This document shows positions 7,873 through 15,912 of a stretch of DNA of 64,000 bases, piece by piece (positions within the stretch are counted from its first letter, which is position 1; each line of letters begins with the position of its first letter). The notes under the pieces are model-generated. The model was not told the DNA's origin. It searched no databases and saw only the letters and a program-made list of their open reading frames with translations. The stretch lies in the NCBI RefSeq assembly GCF_049532905.1, contig NZ_CP064032.1, positions 2,852,001 through 2,916,000 on the forward strand, read 5' to 3'. The stretch is from Dyella_B nitratireducens (lineage in GTDB: Bacteria > Pseudomonadota > Gammaproteobacteria > Xanthomonadales > Rhodanobacteraceae). The position numbers and the translations under genes were made by a program.

Positions 7873-8235
7873 TCAATGCCCGTGACCGCTCCAACCGCCA
7901 CCGTGGCCACCGGACCAATGGCCACCGCCATGCCCCCCGGACCAACGGCCACCTCCATGGCCATAGTAATGGCCTCGGCCGTAATACCCGCCGCGATAGC
8001 AGCAACCGTAGTAACCCCAGCCACCGTAATACCCGTATGGGTAGCCGTAATAACCGTAGGGATAGCCATATGGGTAATCGTAGACAACGGAAGGACCGGT
8101 TCCATAGTAAGCGGCGCCTGCGTAGCCGTTACCTTGGACGTAGCTATAGCCTGGTGCCACATAGCAGCCGGAAAGCAGGCTGATCAGGCCTACCAGCACG
8201 GCACCGGCAAGCACGCGTTTGACTGAGATGTTCAT
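7873..8235 (-). CDS. Gly/Tyr/His-rich small lipoprotein
   Basis: 120 residues from the ATG at 8235, which gives a lipoprotein signal (MNISVKRVLAGAVLVGLISLLSGC, lipobox LSGC, Cys24). The mature part is low complexity: YAPGYSYV-like repeats, then runs of YGYPYGYYG, and a C terminus of GGHWSGGHGGG units. No catalytic motif is visible. Such short tyrosine/glycine-rich lipoproteins are common in Xanthomonadales and Burkholderiales envelopes, with unknown function. An in-frame ATG at 8313 would place the signal internally and is less likely. A strong terminator follows the stop. Confidence 0.75.
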   Translation of the reverse strand: MNISVKRVLAGAVLVGLISLLSGCYVAPGYSYVQGNGYAGAAYYGTGPSVVYDYPYGYPYGYYGYPYGYYGGWGYYGCCYRGGYYGRGHYYGHGGGRWSGGHGGGHWSGGHGGGWSGHGH

Positions 8236-8369
8236 GGTGGGGACTCCATGCGCTCTACGTTTGCAGCCTAGTCCTGCGGCGATAAATGCGCCCTGAGCAG
8301 AGCCAGTTGGCAATCCAAAATCGATAACAAGCCTGGTTTGCTTGCGCCATCCCGGCGCCGGGCCGGGAT

Positions 8370-8948
8370 TCAGGTCTTGCCACCTTTGGCCTGATCGCCA
8401 CGAGCGTGCGAGAGATGATGCAACGGCCCGCCGCCTGATGAGCCACCGTCATGTTGTGCATGGCCGTTGACGGAGCCTGAACTCGACTTGGACCCAGGCC
8501 AACTTGGGCCTTGTTTGACGCGTTCCTGCTTCGCCTGCAACAGCGCCTGGATATGCGCAACAGCCTCTTCGGGGCTGATATGCGGGGGCTCGGTGGCAGG
8601 TGGTGTGGCGGGTGCCGATTGTTCCACGATGGGTTTGGCGGATGCGGCCTTGCGCACGGGTTTGGTCTTTGCAGCGGGCACCTTGGCCGTCGCTGCCTTT
8701 GGCTTGGCGGGCGCAGACGATGCCGTACCTTTCTTGACCGTTTTCTTGGCAGCGGTTTTCTTGACTGCCGCTTTCGTTGCCGGCTTGGGCGCTGCCTTCT
8801 TCACCGTTTTCTTGATGGCAGGCTTTTTTACAACCTTCTTGCTGGCAGCTGCCGATTTGCCGACGGTCTTTTTCCTGGCCGGATCCTTACCCTGGCTTGC
8901 CTTACGGGCCGCGGACTTCTTCGCGGCAGACTTGCGCGTCGTTGCCAT
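8370..8948 (-). CDS. histone H1-like Lys/Ala/Pro-rich protein
   Basis: 192 residues from the ATG at 8948. Residues 1-110 are dominated by KKxAxK, KKTVKK and AAKPA units and are extremely basic, like bacterial histone-H1-like and AlgP-type proteins that bind DNA or RNA nonspecifically. A short helix (HISPEEAVAHIQALLQAKQERV) near 127-148 breaks the low complexity. The tail is Gly/Ser/His-rich. Function is inferred only from composition. Repetitive codons (AAG, GCC) make the gene prone to length variation between strains. Confidence 0.75.
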   Translation of the reverse strand: MATTRKSAAKKSAARKASQGKDPARKKTVGKSAAASKKVVKKPAIKKTVKKAAPKPATKAAVKKTAAKKTVKKGTASSAPAKPKAATAKVPAAKTKPVRKAASAKPIVEQSAPATPPATEPPHISPEEAVAHIQALLQAKQERVKQGPSWPGSKSSSGSVNGHAQHDGGSSGGGPLHHLSHARGDQAKGGKT

Positions 8949-9026
8949 GCGTACGTACTCCAACGGTGGGCGGTGACCCCATCATCGCGAAGTGCGTGCG
9001 CTCGGCAAGTGCCAGTCGTTGGCCGA

Positions 9027-9635
9027 TTACATGCCGGGCCGCGATAAGGCCGCCAGAAAATGGAGCAGTACCGGCGGATTCGCCAATACCGTAAACACGA
9101 CGCCGTAAGCCGCTCCCCATAGATGTGCGCTGTGGTTGATGTTGTCTCGCCCGCGCTGATCCATGTAGATGGAATAGCCCACGTACAACACGGCATAGAT
9201 GATGGCCGGCACGGGTACAACCAATACCCAGATACGCGTCCATGGTGCGTACAAAATGAAGCCGAACAACACAGCGGATACAGCGCCGGATGCTCCCAGG
9301 CTGTGGTAATTCGTATTGCGGCGGTTCTTCAGGTAAGTGGGCAGGATCGACACGATCAGTCCGCCCAGATAGAACAGCGCGAAGCCGAACATCCCCAAGG
9401 TGGCGTTGTAGACGGGCTCCATCTGCTTGCCGAAAAAGAACAGCGTGATCATGTTGAACAACAAGTGCATGGGGTCGGCATGCAGCAAGCCGTAGGTAAC
9501 CAGCCGGTAGTACTCGCGTTTGCGCTCGATGGCGGGCGGCCACAGGATCAGATCATCCACCAGGCGCCGATTGTTGAAGGCCATGAAGGAGACGATGCAG
9601 GTGGCGGCAAGGATGATGAGTAGCGTAGTCGGCAT
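9027..9635 (-). CDS. rhomboid family intramembrane serine protease
   Basis: 202 residues with about six hydrophobic segments. The catalytic Ser116 lies in GASGAVSA and the catalytic His171 in HSAHLWGAAYG. HLLFNM (57-62) supplies the His/Asn pair that stabilises the oxyanion in GlpG-type rhomboids. Rhomboids cleave single-pass membrane proteins within the bilayer; the substrate here is unknown. The length is that of the minimal six-helix core. It starts at the ATG at 9635 and is divergent from the PhzF-like gene. Confidence 0.92.
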   Translation of the reverse strand: MPTTLLIILAATCIVSFMAFNNRRLVDDLILWPPAIERKREYYRLVTYGLLHADPMHLLFNMITLFFFGKQMEPVYNATLGMFGFALFYLGGLIVSILPTYLKNRRNTNYHSLGASGAVSAVLFGFILYAPWTRIWVLVVPVPAIIYAVLYVGYSIYMDQRGRDNINHSAHLWGAAYGVVFTVLANPPVLLHFLAALSRPGM

Positions 9636-9742
9636 ATGACGAATTGGACGAACTTCGGAATCCGCCCATCTTGACGTTCACGCGACAACTTGTCGACGGT
9701 TAGAATGCACGGTCATTCTTGCTTCGCGTTTTTCCTAGCCGT

Positions 9743-10621
9743 ATGAACCCCATTCGCTATATGCACCTGGACGTCTTCGCCGCCAGTCCCGGCGGCGGCA
9801 ATCACCTAGGTGTGGTCACCGATGCCCGCGGATGGACTGATGCCGACATGCAGCGCTACGCACGCTGGACCGACCTGGTGGAAACCACCTTCCTGCTGCC
9901 CCCCAGCGATCCCAAGGCCAGCTACCGCGTGCGCATCTTCACGCCGGAGAAGGAGATTGCCTTTGCCGGCCATCCCAGTGTCGGCAGCGCGCACGCCGTA
10001 CTCGAATGCGATCTGGCCCAGCCGCAAGACGGCGTTCTGTGGCAGGAATGCGGTGCCGGCGTGCTGCCGATTCGCGTGGAAAGCAACGGCCCGCAACGCG
10101 TGCTGATGCTGCAATCGCCTGAAGCACGCGTAGTGAAAACCGGCCTGCACGCACACCCGCTGCTGTCTGCCACGCTCGACAGCATTGGACTCGGCAAACT
10201 ACCGCCTGCGCTGGTAGACGGTGGGCGTCGCTGGTGGCTGGCCGAGTGCGTAGACGAAGCCAGCCTGCGCGCGTGGACGCCCGACCACAGCGCCATCGGC
10301 GCGCTTGCTGTCGCCAGTGGCAGCATGGGCTTGTGCGCGTTTGCACGCAGCAGCCATCCGGACTACCAGTTGGTGGTGCGTGCTTTTCCGTCCGGTGTCG
10401 GCATTGTTGAAGATCCCGCTTCCGGCGCGGCCAATGGATTGATCGCCGCCTATATCGCGCACGCTGAACCGCATGGACCGTTGGCGCGTGGCTATGCCGT
10501 CAGCCAGGGGCGCGAGATGGGACACGATGCGCTGCTGATTGCGCATATCGTGGATGGCACGATCTGGATCGGCGGACGCACGAATACCGTCATCGACGGC
10601 ACCTTGCATTGGAGCCCGTAG
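9743..10621 (+). CDS. PhzF family isomerase/epimerase-like protein
   Basis: 292 residues with the two-lobed diaminopimelate-epimerase-like fold of PhzF proteins. Seen are MHLDVFAASPGGGNHLGVV at the N terminus, VETTFLLPP (the Glu equivalent of the PhzF catalytic acid), the GHPSVGSAHAVLE motif, and VGIVEDPASGAANGLIAAYI in the second lobe. No phenazine genes are nearby, so a role in phenazine synthesis is not supported and the substrate is unknown. The ATG at 9743 matches family starts better than 9719. The stop TAG is the TAG of the GTAG repeat that begins at 10618. Confidence 0.9.
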   Translation: MNPIRYMHLDVFAASPGGGNHLGVVTDARGWTDADMQRYARWTDLVETTFLLPPSDPKASYRVRIFTPEKEIAFAGHPSVGSAHAVLECDLAQPQDGVLWQECGAGVLPIRVESNGPQRVLMLQSPEARVVKTGLHAHPLLSATLDSIGLGKLPPALVDGGRRWWLAECVDEASLRAWTPDHSAIGALAVASGSMGLCAFARSSHPDYQLVVRAFPSGVGIVEDPASGAANGLIAAYIAHAEPHGPLARGYAVSQGREMGHDALLIAHIVDGTIWIGGRTNTVIDGTLHWSP

Positions 10622-10690
10622 GTTGGGGTGCAAACCCCAACATGGGTGTCAACCTGCATGGCATGTGTTTGGGTTTGCACCCCAACCTAC
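10618..10690. repeat. GTAG-type REP pair (inverted)
   Basis: GTAG plus hairpin GTTGGGGTGCAAACCCCAAC runs from 10618, and its inverted copy ends in CTAC at 10690. The first GTAG contains the stop codon of the PhzF-like gene. Sited between two convergent genes, it may also act as a terminator. Confidence 0.9.
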
Positions 10691-10720
10691 GATGTCACCG
10701 GGTAACGGTAAGTCGCGCAA

Positions 10721-11611
10721 TCATTTCTTGCGACCATCCAGATTGGCTCGACGCTCGGCAACGCGCGCCAGCGCGGCGAGATCCATTCCCTCGGCACCGT
10801 TGGCCAACGCCTCGATCAAGCTTTCGCGCAACACACTCGCCAGCGGCATCGGCACCTTCTCCGCCTGCGCGGCATCCTGCGCCAGCATCACGTCCTTCAA
10901 GCCCAGCGGCAGCGCAAAGCCCGGTGGCGTAAAGCGCTCCTCCGCCATCGCTTTGCCATAAATCTGATACACCGGCGATGCGAACAAGGTGCTGGTCATC
11001 AGCTCGATGAAATCGGAAGCACTCACACCGTAGGCGCGCGCAAGTACCGATGCTTCGGCCAAGCTTTCAATCGCCGATACGATCATGAAATTGCCTGCCA
11101 GCTTCACGGCGTTGGCGCGCTCGGGCTGCTCACCCATCGGCCACAATCTGGCTGCCATGGTTTCAAGCAAAGGTTTCACCTTTTCGATGGCGGTGTGTGC
11201 ACCGGCCACCAGCATGTTGAGCTTGCCTGCGGCAGCCACATCCGGACGGCCAAACACCGGTGCGGAAACATAGGCCAGGCCGCGCTTGGCATGTTCTTCG
11301 GCCAGTTGCCTGGCGAGCGCGACGGAAATGGTGGCGTGATTGACGTGCACCATACCGGGATCCATGGCATCCATCAGACCGCCATCCAGAAACACCTCAC
11401 GCGTCGCCTGATCATTCGCCAGCATGCTGTGCAGCACTTCACCCTGCGCCGCGCGATCCGGCGTACTCACTGCTTTGGCACCTAGTAGCGACTCCAGTTT
11501 CTGCGCCGCCGCCGCCGAGCGGTTCCACACCGTCACATGATGGCCGGCCGCCACCAGGTTGCTGGCCATGGCATTGCCCATCGCACCGAGTCCGATAAAG
11601 CCGACTTTCAT
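10721..11611 (-). CDS. NAD(P)-dependent oxidoreductase, 3-hydroxyisobutyrate dehydrogenase family
   Basis: 296 residues from the ATG at 11611 (MKVGFIGLGAMGNAMASNL). The N-terminal Rossmann fold has GLGAMG, and VWNRS suggests an NADP preference. The C-terminal all-helical domain contains the catalytic-lysine segment AVKLAGNFM and the substrate region around FGRPDVAAAGKL. The family reduces or oxidises beta-hydroxyacids (HIBADH, tartronate semialdehyde reductase, GLYR). FGRPDVAAAGKLN is typical of the broad glyoxylate/succinic semialdehyde reductase-like branch. The substrate cannot be fixed from sequence. An upstream in-frame start at 11647 is not favoured. Confidence 0.9.
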   Translation of the reverse strand: MKVGFIGLGAMGNAMASNLVAAGHHVTVWNRSAAAAQKLESLLGAKAVSTPDRAAQGEVLHSMLANDQATREVFLDGGLMDAMDPGMVHVNHATISVALARQLAEEHAKRGLAYVSAPVFGRPDVAAAGKLNMLVAGAHTAIEKVKPLLETMAARLWPMGEQPERANAVKLAGNFMIVSAIESLAEASVLARAYGVSASDFIELMTSTLFASPVYQIYGKAMAEERFTPPGFALPLGLKDVMLAQDAAQAEKVPMPLASVLRESLIEALANGAEGMDLAALARVAERRANLDGRKK

Positions 11612-11673
11612 AAAGCATCTCCTGTCACAGGCACTTAAGTGGAGCATGGCCGATGTTCAACGAAAGCGAAGCC

Positions 11674-12891
11674 TCAGACAGCCTCGCCGGCTGCATGGCC
11701 CGACGCCCACGCCCATTGGAAGTTGTAGCCGCCCAGCCAGCCGGTAACGTCGACGACTTCGCCGATGAAATACAGGCCCTGCACGCGCTTGGACTGCATG
11801 GTGGTGGAAGAAAGCTCATCCGTATCCACGCCGCCCAGTGTAACTTCCGCCGTGCGATAACCCTCCGTGCCACTGGCCACGATTGGCCAATCATGCAATC
11901 GCGCGCCAGTATCGTGCAGTTCCGCATCACGGTACTGGCGCATCGGTTTGCTGCCGAGCCACAGCTCGCACAAACGTTGCGCCAACCGCCGCGGCAGCAA
12001 ATCGCCTAGCACGTTGCGCAGTTCTGCCGCCGGCCGCGCTGCGCGCTGGGCAAGCAGCCAATCGCCGATGTCCTGCTCCGGCGACAGATCGATCCGCAGC
12101 TCCTCACCCGGTTCCCAGTAGGAGGAAATTTGCAGCACGGAAGGCCCGCTGATGCCGCGATGTGTGAACAACAAGCCGGCGCGAAAACTTCGCTTCCCCA
12201 CCCGTATTTCGGCCACCGGCAACGCCACACCGGCAAGCTCCTGGTAATGCTCGCTATGCTTGCCGCTCAAGGTCAGCGGCACCAGGCCTGCGCGCGTCGA
12301 CAGCACGTTATGGCCGAACTGTCGTGCCAACTCATAGCCGAACCCGGTCGCCCCCATGCTGGGGATCGACAGACCGCCTGTGGCGACCACCAGCGAATCG
12401 GCATGCACTCCGCCGTTCGCTGTAACAACCGCAAAACCTTCCTCCGTCTTTCGAACTCTTTCTACCGCGCAACTGGTTTCAATGCGCACGCCTGCCGCCG
12501 CGCATTCGTCCAGCAACATGCGCACGATCAGCTTGGAGGATTCATCGCAAAACAACTGCCCCAGCTCTTTCTCGTGATAGGCAATGCGATGCTTTTCCAC
12601 CATCGCAACGAAATCCCATTGCGTATAGCGCGCCAGCGCTGATTTGCAGAAATGCGGATTGCCCGACAGGTATTGCGCCGGCGTCACGCCCAGATTGGTG
12701 AAGTTGCAGCGTCCGCCACCGGACATCAGGATCTTCTTGCCGGGCTTGTTGGCATGATCGAGCAGCAGCACGCGTCGCCCGCGCTGCCCTGCGGTGATCG
12801 CGCACATCAAGCCAGCGGCACCGGCGCCGATCACCAGAACATCCACTTTCACGCGATCACCGCCATGCTCATACGTTTGCCCATTATCCAA
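11674..12891 (-). CDS. FAD/NAD(P)-binding oxidoreductase, HI0933 (YhiN) family
   Basis: 405 residues. The N-terminal dinucleotide-binding motif VIGAGAAGLM (about 19-28), the family signature SGGGRCNFTN (about 57-66), GLSIPSMGATGFGYELARQ, RGISGPSVLQISSYW and the C-terminal GLYFIGEVVDVTGWLGGYNFQWAWASG-type FAD motif all match the HI0933-like flavoproteins. Function is unproven; the fold is that of flavin-dependent reductases. A GTG at 12852 is an alternative start that trims a hydrophilic extension. It is divergent from yajQ, with 35 bases between the starts. Confidence 0.92.
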   Translation of the reverse strand: MDNGQTYEHGGDRVKVDVLVIGAGAAGLMCAITAGQRGRRVLLLDHANKPGKKILMSGGGRCNFTNLGVTPAQYLSGNPHFCKSALARYTQWDFVAMVEKHRIAYHEKELGQLFCDESSKLIVRMLLDECAAAGVRIETSCAVERVRKTEEGFAVVTANGGVHADSLVVATGGLSIPSMGATGFGYELARQFGHNVLSTRAGLVPLTLSGKHSEHYQELAGVALPVAEIRVGKRSFRAGLLFTHRGISGPSVLQISSYWEPGEELRIDLSPEQDIGDWLLAQRAARPAAELRNVLGDLLPRRLAQRLCELWLGSKPMRQYRDAELHDTGARLHDWPIVASGTEGYRTAEVTLGGVDTDELSSTTMQSKRVQGLYFIGEVVDVTGWLGGYNFQWAWASGHAAGEAV

Positions 12892-12926
12892 TAAACTTGG
12901 CGCCTACCCCGCTAAGGACCACCATC

Positions 12927-13409
12927 ATGCCTTCCTTCGACGTCATCTCCGAGGTCGACAAGCACGAACTGACCAATGCGGTCGACCAGGCCAATCGCGA
13001 GCTCTCCAACCGCTTCGACTTCAAAGGTACCGATGCGAAGTTCGAGCTGGACAAGTCCGTCATCACGCAAAGTGCGCCTAGCGACTTCCAATTGCAGCAG
13101 ATGCTGGACATCCTGCGCGGCCGCCTGGCCGCGCGAAAGATCGATCTGCGCGCACTCGACATTGCCGATCCGGAAGTGAACCTGGCTGGTGCGAAGCAGA
13201 AAATCACCGTGAAACAAGGCATTGAGCAGCCGATCGCCAAGAAACTGATCGCCACGCTGAAGGAAGCCAAGCTGAAGGTGGAGGCGCAGATCAACGGCGA
13301 CAAATTGCGCGTGAGCGGCAAGAAGAAAGACGACTTGCAGCTGGCGATGGCGGTGTTGCGCAAGGCGGATGTGGAACTGCCGTTGCAGTTCGATAATTTC
13401 CGCGATTGA
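12927..13409 (+). CDS. yajQ: YajQ family nucleotide-binding protein
   Basis: 160 residues, MPSFDVISEVDKHELTNAVDQ at the N terminus, then STLNRFDFKG-like (NRFDFKGTDAKFEL), KQGIEQPIAKKLIATLKEAKLKV and GKKKDDLQLAMAVLRK, all diagnostic. Length is exactly that of the family. In Xanthomonas campestris a YajQ protein binds cyclic di-GMP and controls virulence genes with a LysR regulator. That function is known for the family and is only inferred here. The start at 12927 is chosen over 12897 by alignment to the canonical N terminus. It is followed by a CATTCCCGC palindrome. Confidence 0.95.
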   Translation: MPSFDVISEVDKHELTNAVDQANRELSNRFDFKGTDAKFELDKSVITQSAPSDFQLQQMLDILRGRLAARKIDLRALDIADPEVNLAGAKQKITVKQGIEQPIAKKLIATLKEAKLKVEAQINGDKLRVSGKKKDDLQLAMAVLRKADVELPLQFDNFRD

Positions 13410-13444
13410 GGTGTAGGTTGCCTTGAAAGGCATCATCACCTCAT

Positions 13445-13527
13445 GGCCGTCATTCCCGCGAAAGCGGGAATCCATTTTCAAGAACGCATCAGAGCAAGTG
13501 GATTTCCGCTTTCGCGGAAATGACGGC
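13445..13527. repeat. inverted repeat of CATTCCCGCGAAAGCGGGAAT type
   Basis: The left arm, GGCCGTCATTCCCGCGAAAG and on to 13474, pairs with the right arm 13499-13527 with few mismatches. Each arm is itself a hairpin. The same family forms the outer arms of the element at 24361-24717. It lies between two convergent stops. Confidence 0.8.
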
Positions 13528-13535
13528 CGTTCGAG

Positions 13536-14216
13536 TTACGCCAAACCAGCGGCAATATTCACGCTAATGGCAATAATGAACACATTGAAGAAAAACGCCA
13601 CCACACTATGCAGCAACGCGGTGCGGCGCAGCGTATGGCTGGTGATCTGCACATCGGACACCTGAAAGCACATGCCGATCACGAAGGCGAAATACACGAA
13701 ATCCCAGTAATCGGGTTGTTTCGTACCGGGAAACTCCAACCCTTCATGCGGCTTGCCGAAATCGCCGTAATACCCATGCGCGTAATGCAACGCATACATG
13801 GTGTTCATGAATAACCACGACAGCACAATGCTGAGTGCGGCCATGCCCATGGCTTGCGCGCCACCATTCTTGGCCGCATGCAGCTCGGTGGACAAGGCCA
13901 CCATGACCACCACGGATAGCGTCACCGCGACCCATAACGCGGTACGCCGTCCGGTGTCCTGACATTGCGCATGCCTTGCCATGTGCTCGGCGGTTGCCCG
14001 ATGAAACATGCGCGCCACCATCGATAGATAAAGCAGTGCACCGGCATCGAAGCCGAGCAGCAACGCGGAAGCCGGCTTCGCCCCGCCAACCAGCAACGCA
14101 CTGCAAACCGCCACGAAGACAATGCCGGATATCGCCAGCCACGGACGTGCACGCACAAAACGTACCGGCGCCCAATGGCGAAGCATCGCGCGTCTTTCAC
14201 GTGGCGCCGTATTCAT
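13536..14216 (-). CDS. DUF1345 family inner-membrane protein
   Basis: 226 residues, with about five hydrophobic segments (near 25-45, 48-68, 97-117, 130-152 and 200-220). The segments YLSMVARMFHRATAEHM and LHYAHGYYG...LEFPG...PDYWDFVYFAFVIGMCFQVSDVQ are the DUF1345 hallmarks. It is annotated only as a predicted membrane protein in this family. The ATG at 14216 overlaps the TGA of the upstream acetyltransferase gene (ATGA), so the pair is translationally coupled. An alternative start at 14255 would lie inside that gene. Confidence 0.88.
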   Translation of the reverse strand: MNTAPRERRAMLRHWAPVRFVRARPWLAISGIVFVAVCSALLVGGAKPASALLLGFDAGALLYLSMVARMFHRATAEHMARHAQCQDTGRRTALWVAVTLSVVVMVALSTELHAAKNGGAQAMGMAALSIVLSWLFMNTMYALHYAHGYYGDFGKPHEGLEFPGTKQPDYWDFVYFAFVIGMCFQVSDVQITSHTLRRTALLHSVVAFFFNVFIIAISVNIAAGLA

Positions 14217-14488
14217 GCACGCAGATCGTTGAATGCTGGATGGCGCTCCATCCACACTTGCGCATAACTGCAGGCCGGCACAACCTTCCAGCCTTCGCGA
14301 CGCGCCGTTTCCAGCGCGGTCCGCACCAACTCGCCGGCAATCCCCCGTCCACCGACCTGCTCCGGCACGCCGGTGTGCGTAATGGTCATCACCGAGCCGT
14401 GCAGGTTGTATTCGAGCTCGGAGACAAAGCCATCGACTGTGGTTTCAAAGCGATGTGCTGCAGCGAGATGCTGGATTTCCAATGCCAT
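14213..14488 (-). CDS. small GNAT-type N-acetyltransferase (COG2388/YjdJ-like)
   Basis: 91 residues from the ATG at 14488. Short Gcn5-related proteins of this family (about 90-95 residues) keep the acetyl-CoA binding core. Here it reads ITHTGVPEQVGGRGIAGELVRTAL, where GGRGIAGEL is the pyrophosphate-binding loop, followed by WKVVPACSYAQVWMERHPAF. The substrate is unknown. It overlaps the DUF1345 gene by four bases and lies downstream of the DAHP synthase gene on the same strand, with 65 bases between. Read-through from that operon is possible. Confidence 0.85.
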   Translation of the reverse strand: MALEIQHLAAAHRFETTVDGFVSELEYNLHGSVMTITHTGVPEQVGGRGIAGELVRTALETARREGWKVVPACSYAQVWMERHPAFNDLRA

Positions 14489-14553
14489 GACGTCATTCCG
14501 CAAATGCCCAAGGCGCAAAGCATAGAACGCACACCCGCCAACGGGGAGTAGCG

Positions 14554-15630
14554 CTACGCCGCCACCTGCGCCGCCACCCGCTCACGACGTACGCGCACGG
14601 CTTTGGCCAGCTGGTCGAGGACCGCTACCGTGGTATCCCAGCCAATGCAGCCATCCGTGATGCTCTGTCCGTAGATGAGTTCACAACCGGGCACCAGATC
14701 CTGGCGGCCGGCCACCAAATGGCTTTCCACCATCACGCCATGAATACGCGTCTCGCCGGCTTCGAGCTGCGCCGCGATATCAGCCACTACGCGCGGCTGG
14801 TTCTCCGGCTGTTTGGCGCTGTTGGCGTGACTGGCATCGATCATCAGGCGCTCCGTGACCCCTGCCTTCGCCAATGCGCCGCAGGCGCTATCCACACTCG
14901 CTGCATCGTAATTGGGCAGCTTGCCGCCGCGCAGAATGACATGGCAATCCTCATTGCCCGCGGTGGCTGCAATGGCTGTGCGCCCATGCTTGGTCACCGC
15001 CATGAAATGATGCGGCCGTGCTGCAGCCAGCACGGCATCCACAGCAATTTTTACGTTGCCATCGGTACCGTTCTTGAAACCCACCGGACAGGACAGGCCC
15101 GACGCAAGTTCGCGGTGCGACTGGCTCTCGGTGGTGCGTGCACCGATCGCGCCCCAGGCCACCAGATCGGCAATGTATTGCGGCGTGATCAGATCGAGGA
15201 ATTCGGTGCCGGCCGGCAGACCCAGCGCGTTGATGTCGCACAACAGACGCCGCGCAAGATGCAGGCCTTTGTCGATGTGATAGCTCTCGTCCAGGTCAGG
15301 ATCGTTGATCAACCCTTTCCAGCCCACCGTGGTACGCGGCTTTTCGAAATACACGCGCATCACGATCTCCAGCGTGTCGGCATGCCGCGCGCGTTCGGCG
15401 GCGAGGCGCCTGGCGTATTCCAGCGCGGCAGCGGGATCGTGGATGGAGCAAGGGCCGATCACCACGGCAAGGCGGTCATCCTTACCGTGCAGGATGCGGT
15501 GCAAAGCATTGCGCGCATCGGCAACGGTGGCGAGTGCCGCGTCGCTGGGCGGGCAATCCCTCATCACGTCGGCGGGGGTGGGTACTTCCTTGATTTCGCG
15601 GATGCGAAGGTCGTCGGTACGACTGGTCAT
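14554..15630 (-). CDS. class I 3-deoxy-7-phosphoheptulonate (DAHP) synthase
   Basis: 358 residues. It condenses phosphoenolpyruvate with erythrose 4-phosphate, the first and usually feedback-controlled step of the shikimate pathway. AroF/G/H-type motifs are LAVVIGPCSIHDPAAALEYA, RVYFEKPRTTVGWKGLINDPDLD, PAGTEFLDLITPQYIADLVAWGAIGARTTESQSHRELASGLS, VGFKNGTDG and MIDASHANSAK. The metal-binding Cys is in GPCSIHD. Upstream on the same strand sit a leader peptide rich in Tyr/Phe/Trp (15724-15804) and a perfect terminator hairpin (15670-15700), so expression is very probably controlled by ribosome-mediated attenuation in response to charged aromatic tRNAs. Which isozyme (AroF, AroG or AroH) it represents is not assigned. 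Confidence 0.96.
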   Translation of the reverse strand: MTSRTDDLRIREIKEVPTPADVMRDCPPSDAALATVADARNALHRILHGKDDRLAVVIGPCSIHDPAAALEYARRLAAERARHADTLEIVMRVYFEKPRTTVGWKGLINDPDLDESYHIDKGLHLARRLLCDINALGLPAGTEFLDLITPQYIADLVAWGAIGARTTESQSHRELASGLSCPVGFKNGTDGNVKIAVDAVLAAARPHHFMAVTKHGRTAIAATAGNEDCHVILRGGKLPNYDAASVDSACGALAKAGVTERLMIDASHANSAKQPENQPRVVADIAAQLEAGETRIHGVMVESHLVAGRQDLVPGCELIYGQSITDGCIGWDTTVAVLDQLAKAVRVRRERVAAQVAA

Positions 15631-15669
15631 GGCAATGCACTCCTTACGGGTTTTCCCGGCGACCTAATG

Positions 15670-15700
15670 AAAAAGCCGCCAGGGTGGCTGGCGGCTTTTT
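15670..15700 (-). terminator. attenuator terminator of the DAHP synthase leader
   Basis: A 13-bp perfect stem, AAAAAGCCGCCAG/CTGGCGGCTTTTT, closes a 5-base loop with a T run on the minus strand. It lies between the leader peptide stop (15724) and the synthase start (15630). Its 5' arm GCCGCC is complementary to GGCGGC within the end of the leader peptide coding region, giving a ready antiterminator. That GGCGGC region can alternatively pair with GCCGC just before the Tyr codons. Confidence 0.88.
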
Positions 15701-15723
15701 GGAAAGTGGGTGATCTTTACTCG

Positions 15724-15804
15724 TTACGATCGCGCACCATGCTCCGCCGCCGGCATCGGATAGCCATACCAAAAGTAATAGCGGCTGGAGAGGGTGAGGA
15801 TCAT
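15724..15804 (-). CDS. aromatic amino acid leader peptide
   Basis: 26 codons plus TAA: MILTLSSRYYFWYGYPMPAA followed by EHGARS. Six of seven consecutive residues (9-15: Y Y F W Y G Y) are aromatic, covering all three end products of the shikimate pathway. This is the composition of trp/phe/tyr-type attenuator leaders. A candidate segment 1 (GCCGC) immediately precedes the first Tyr codon, segment 2 (GGCGGC) follows the aromatic run, and segments 3/4 are the terminator stem. Stalling at the aromatic codons would mask segment 1 and free segment 2 to disrupt the terminator. No strong ribosome site is visible (TTGGA upstream). Confidence 0.85.
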   Translation of the reverse strand: MILTLSSRYYFWYGYPMPAAEHGARS

Positions 15805-15912
15805 GGGTCCAAGTGATACCACATCATTGCTGCGATGCAAACTGAGGGAATGGACTATGGTCGCCCGCTGTGATGGGTTACTGTCCCGCCGCCATCATTT
15901 TCGGAGTTTTCC

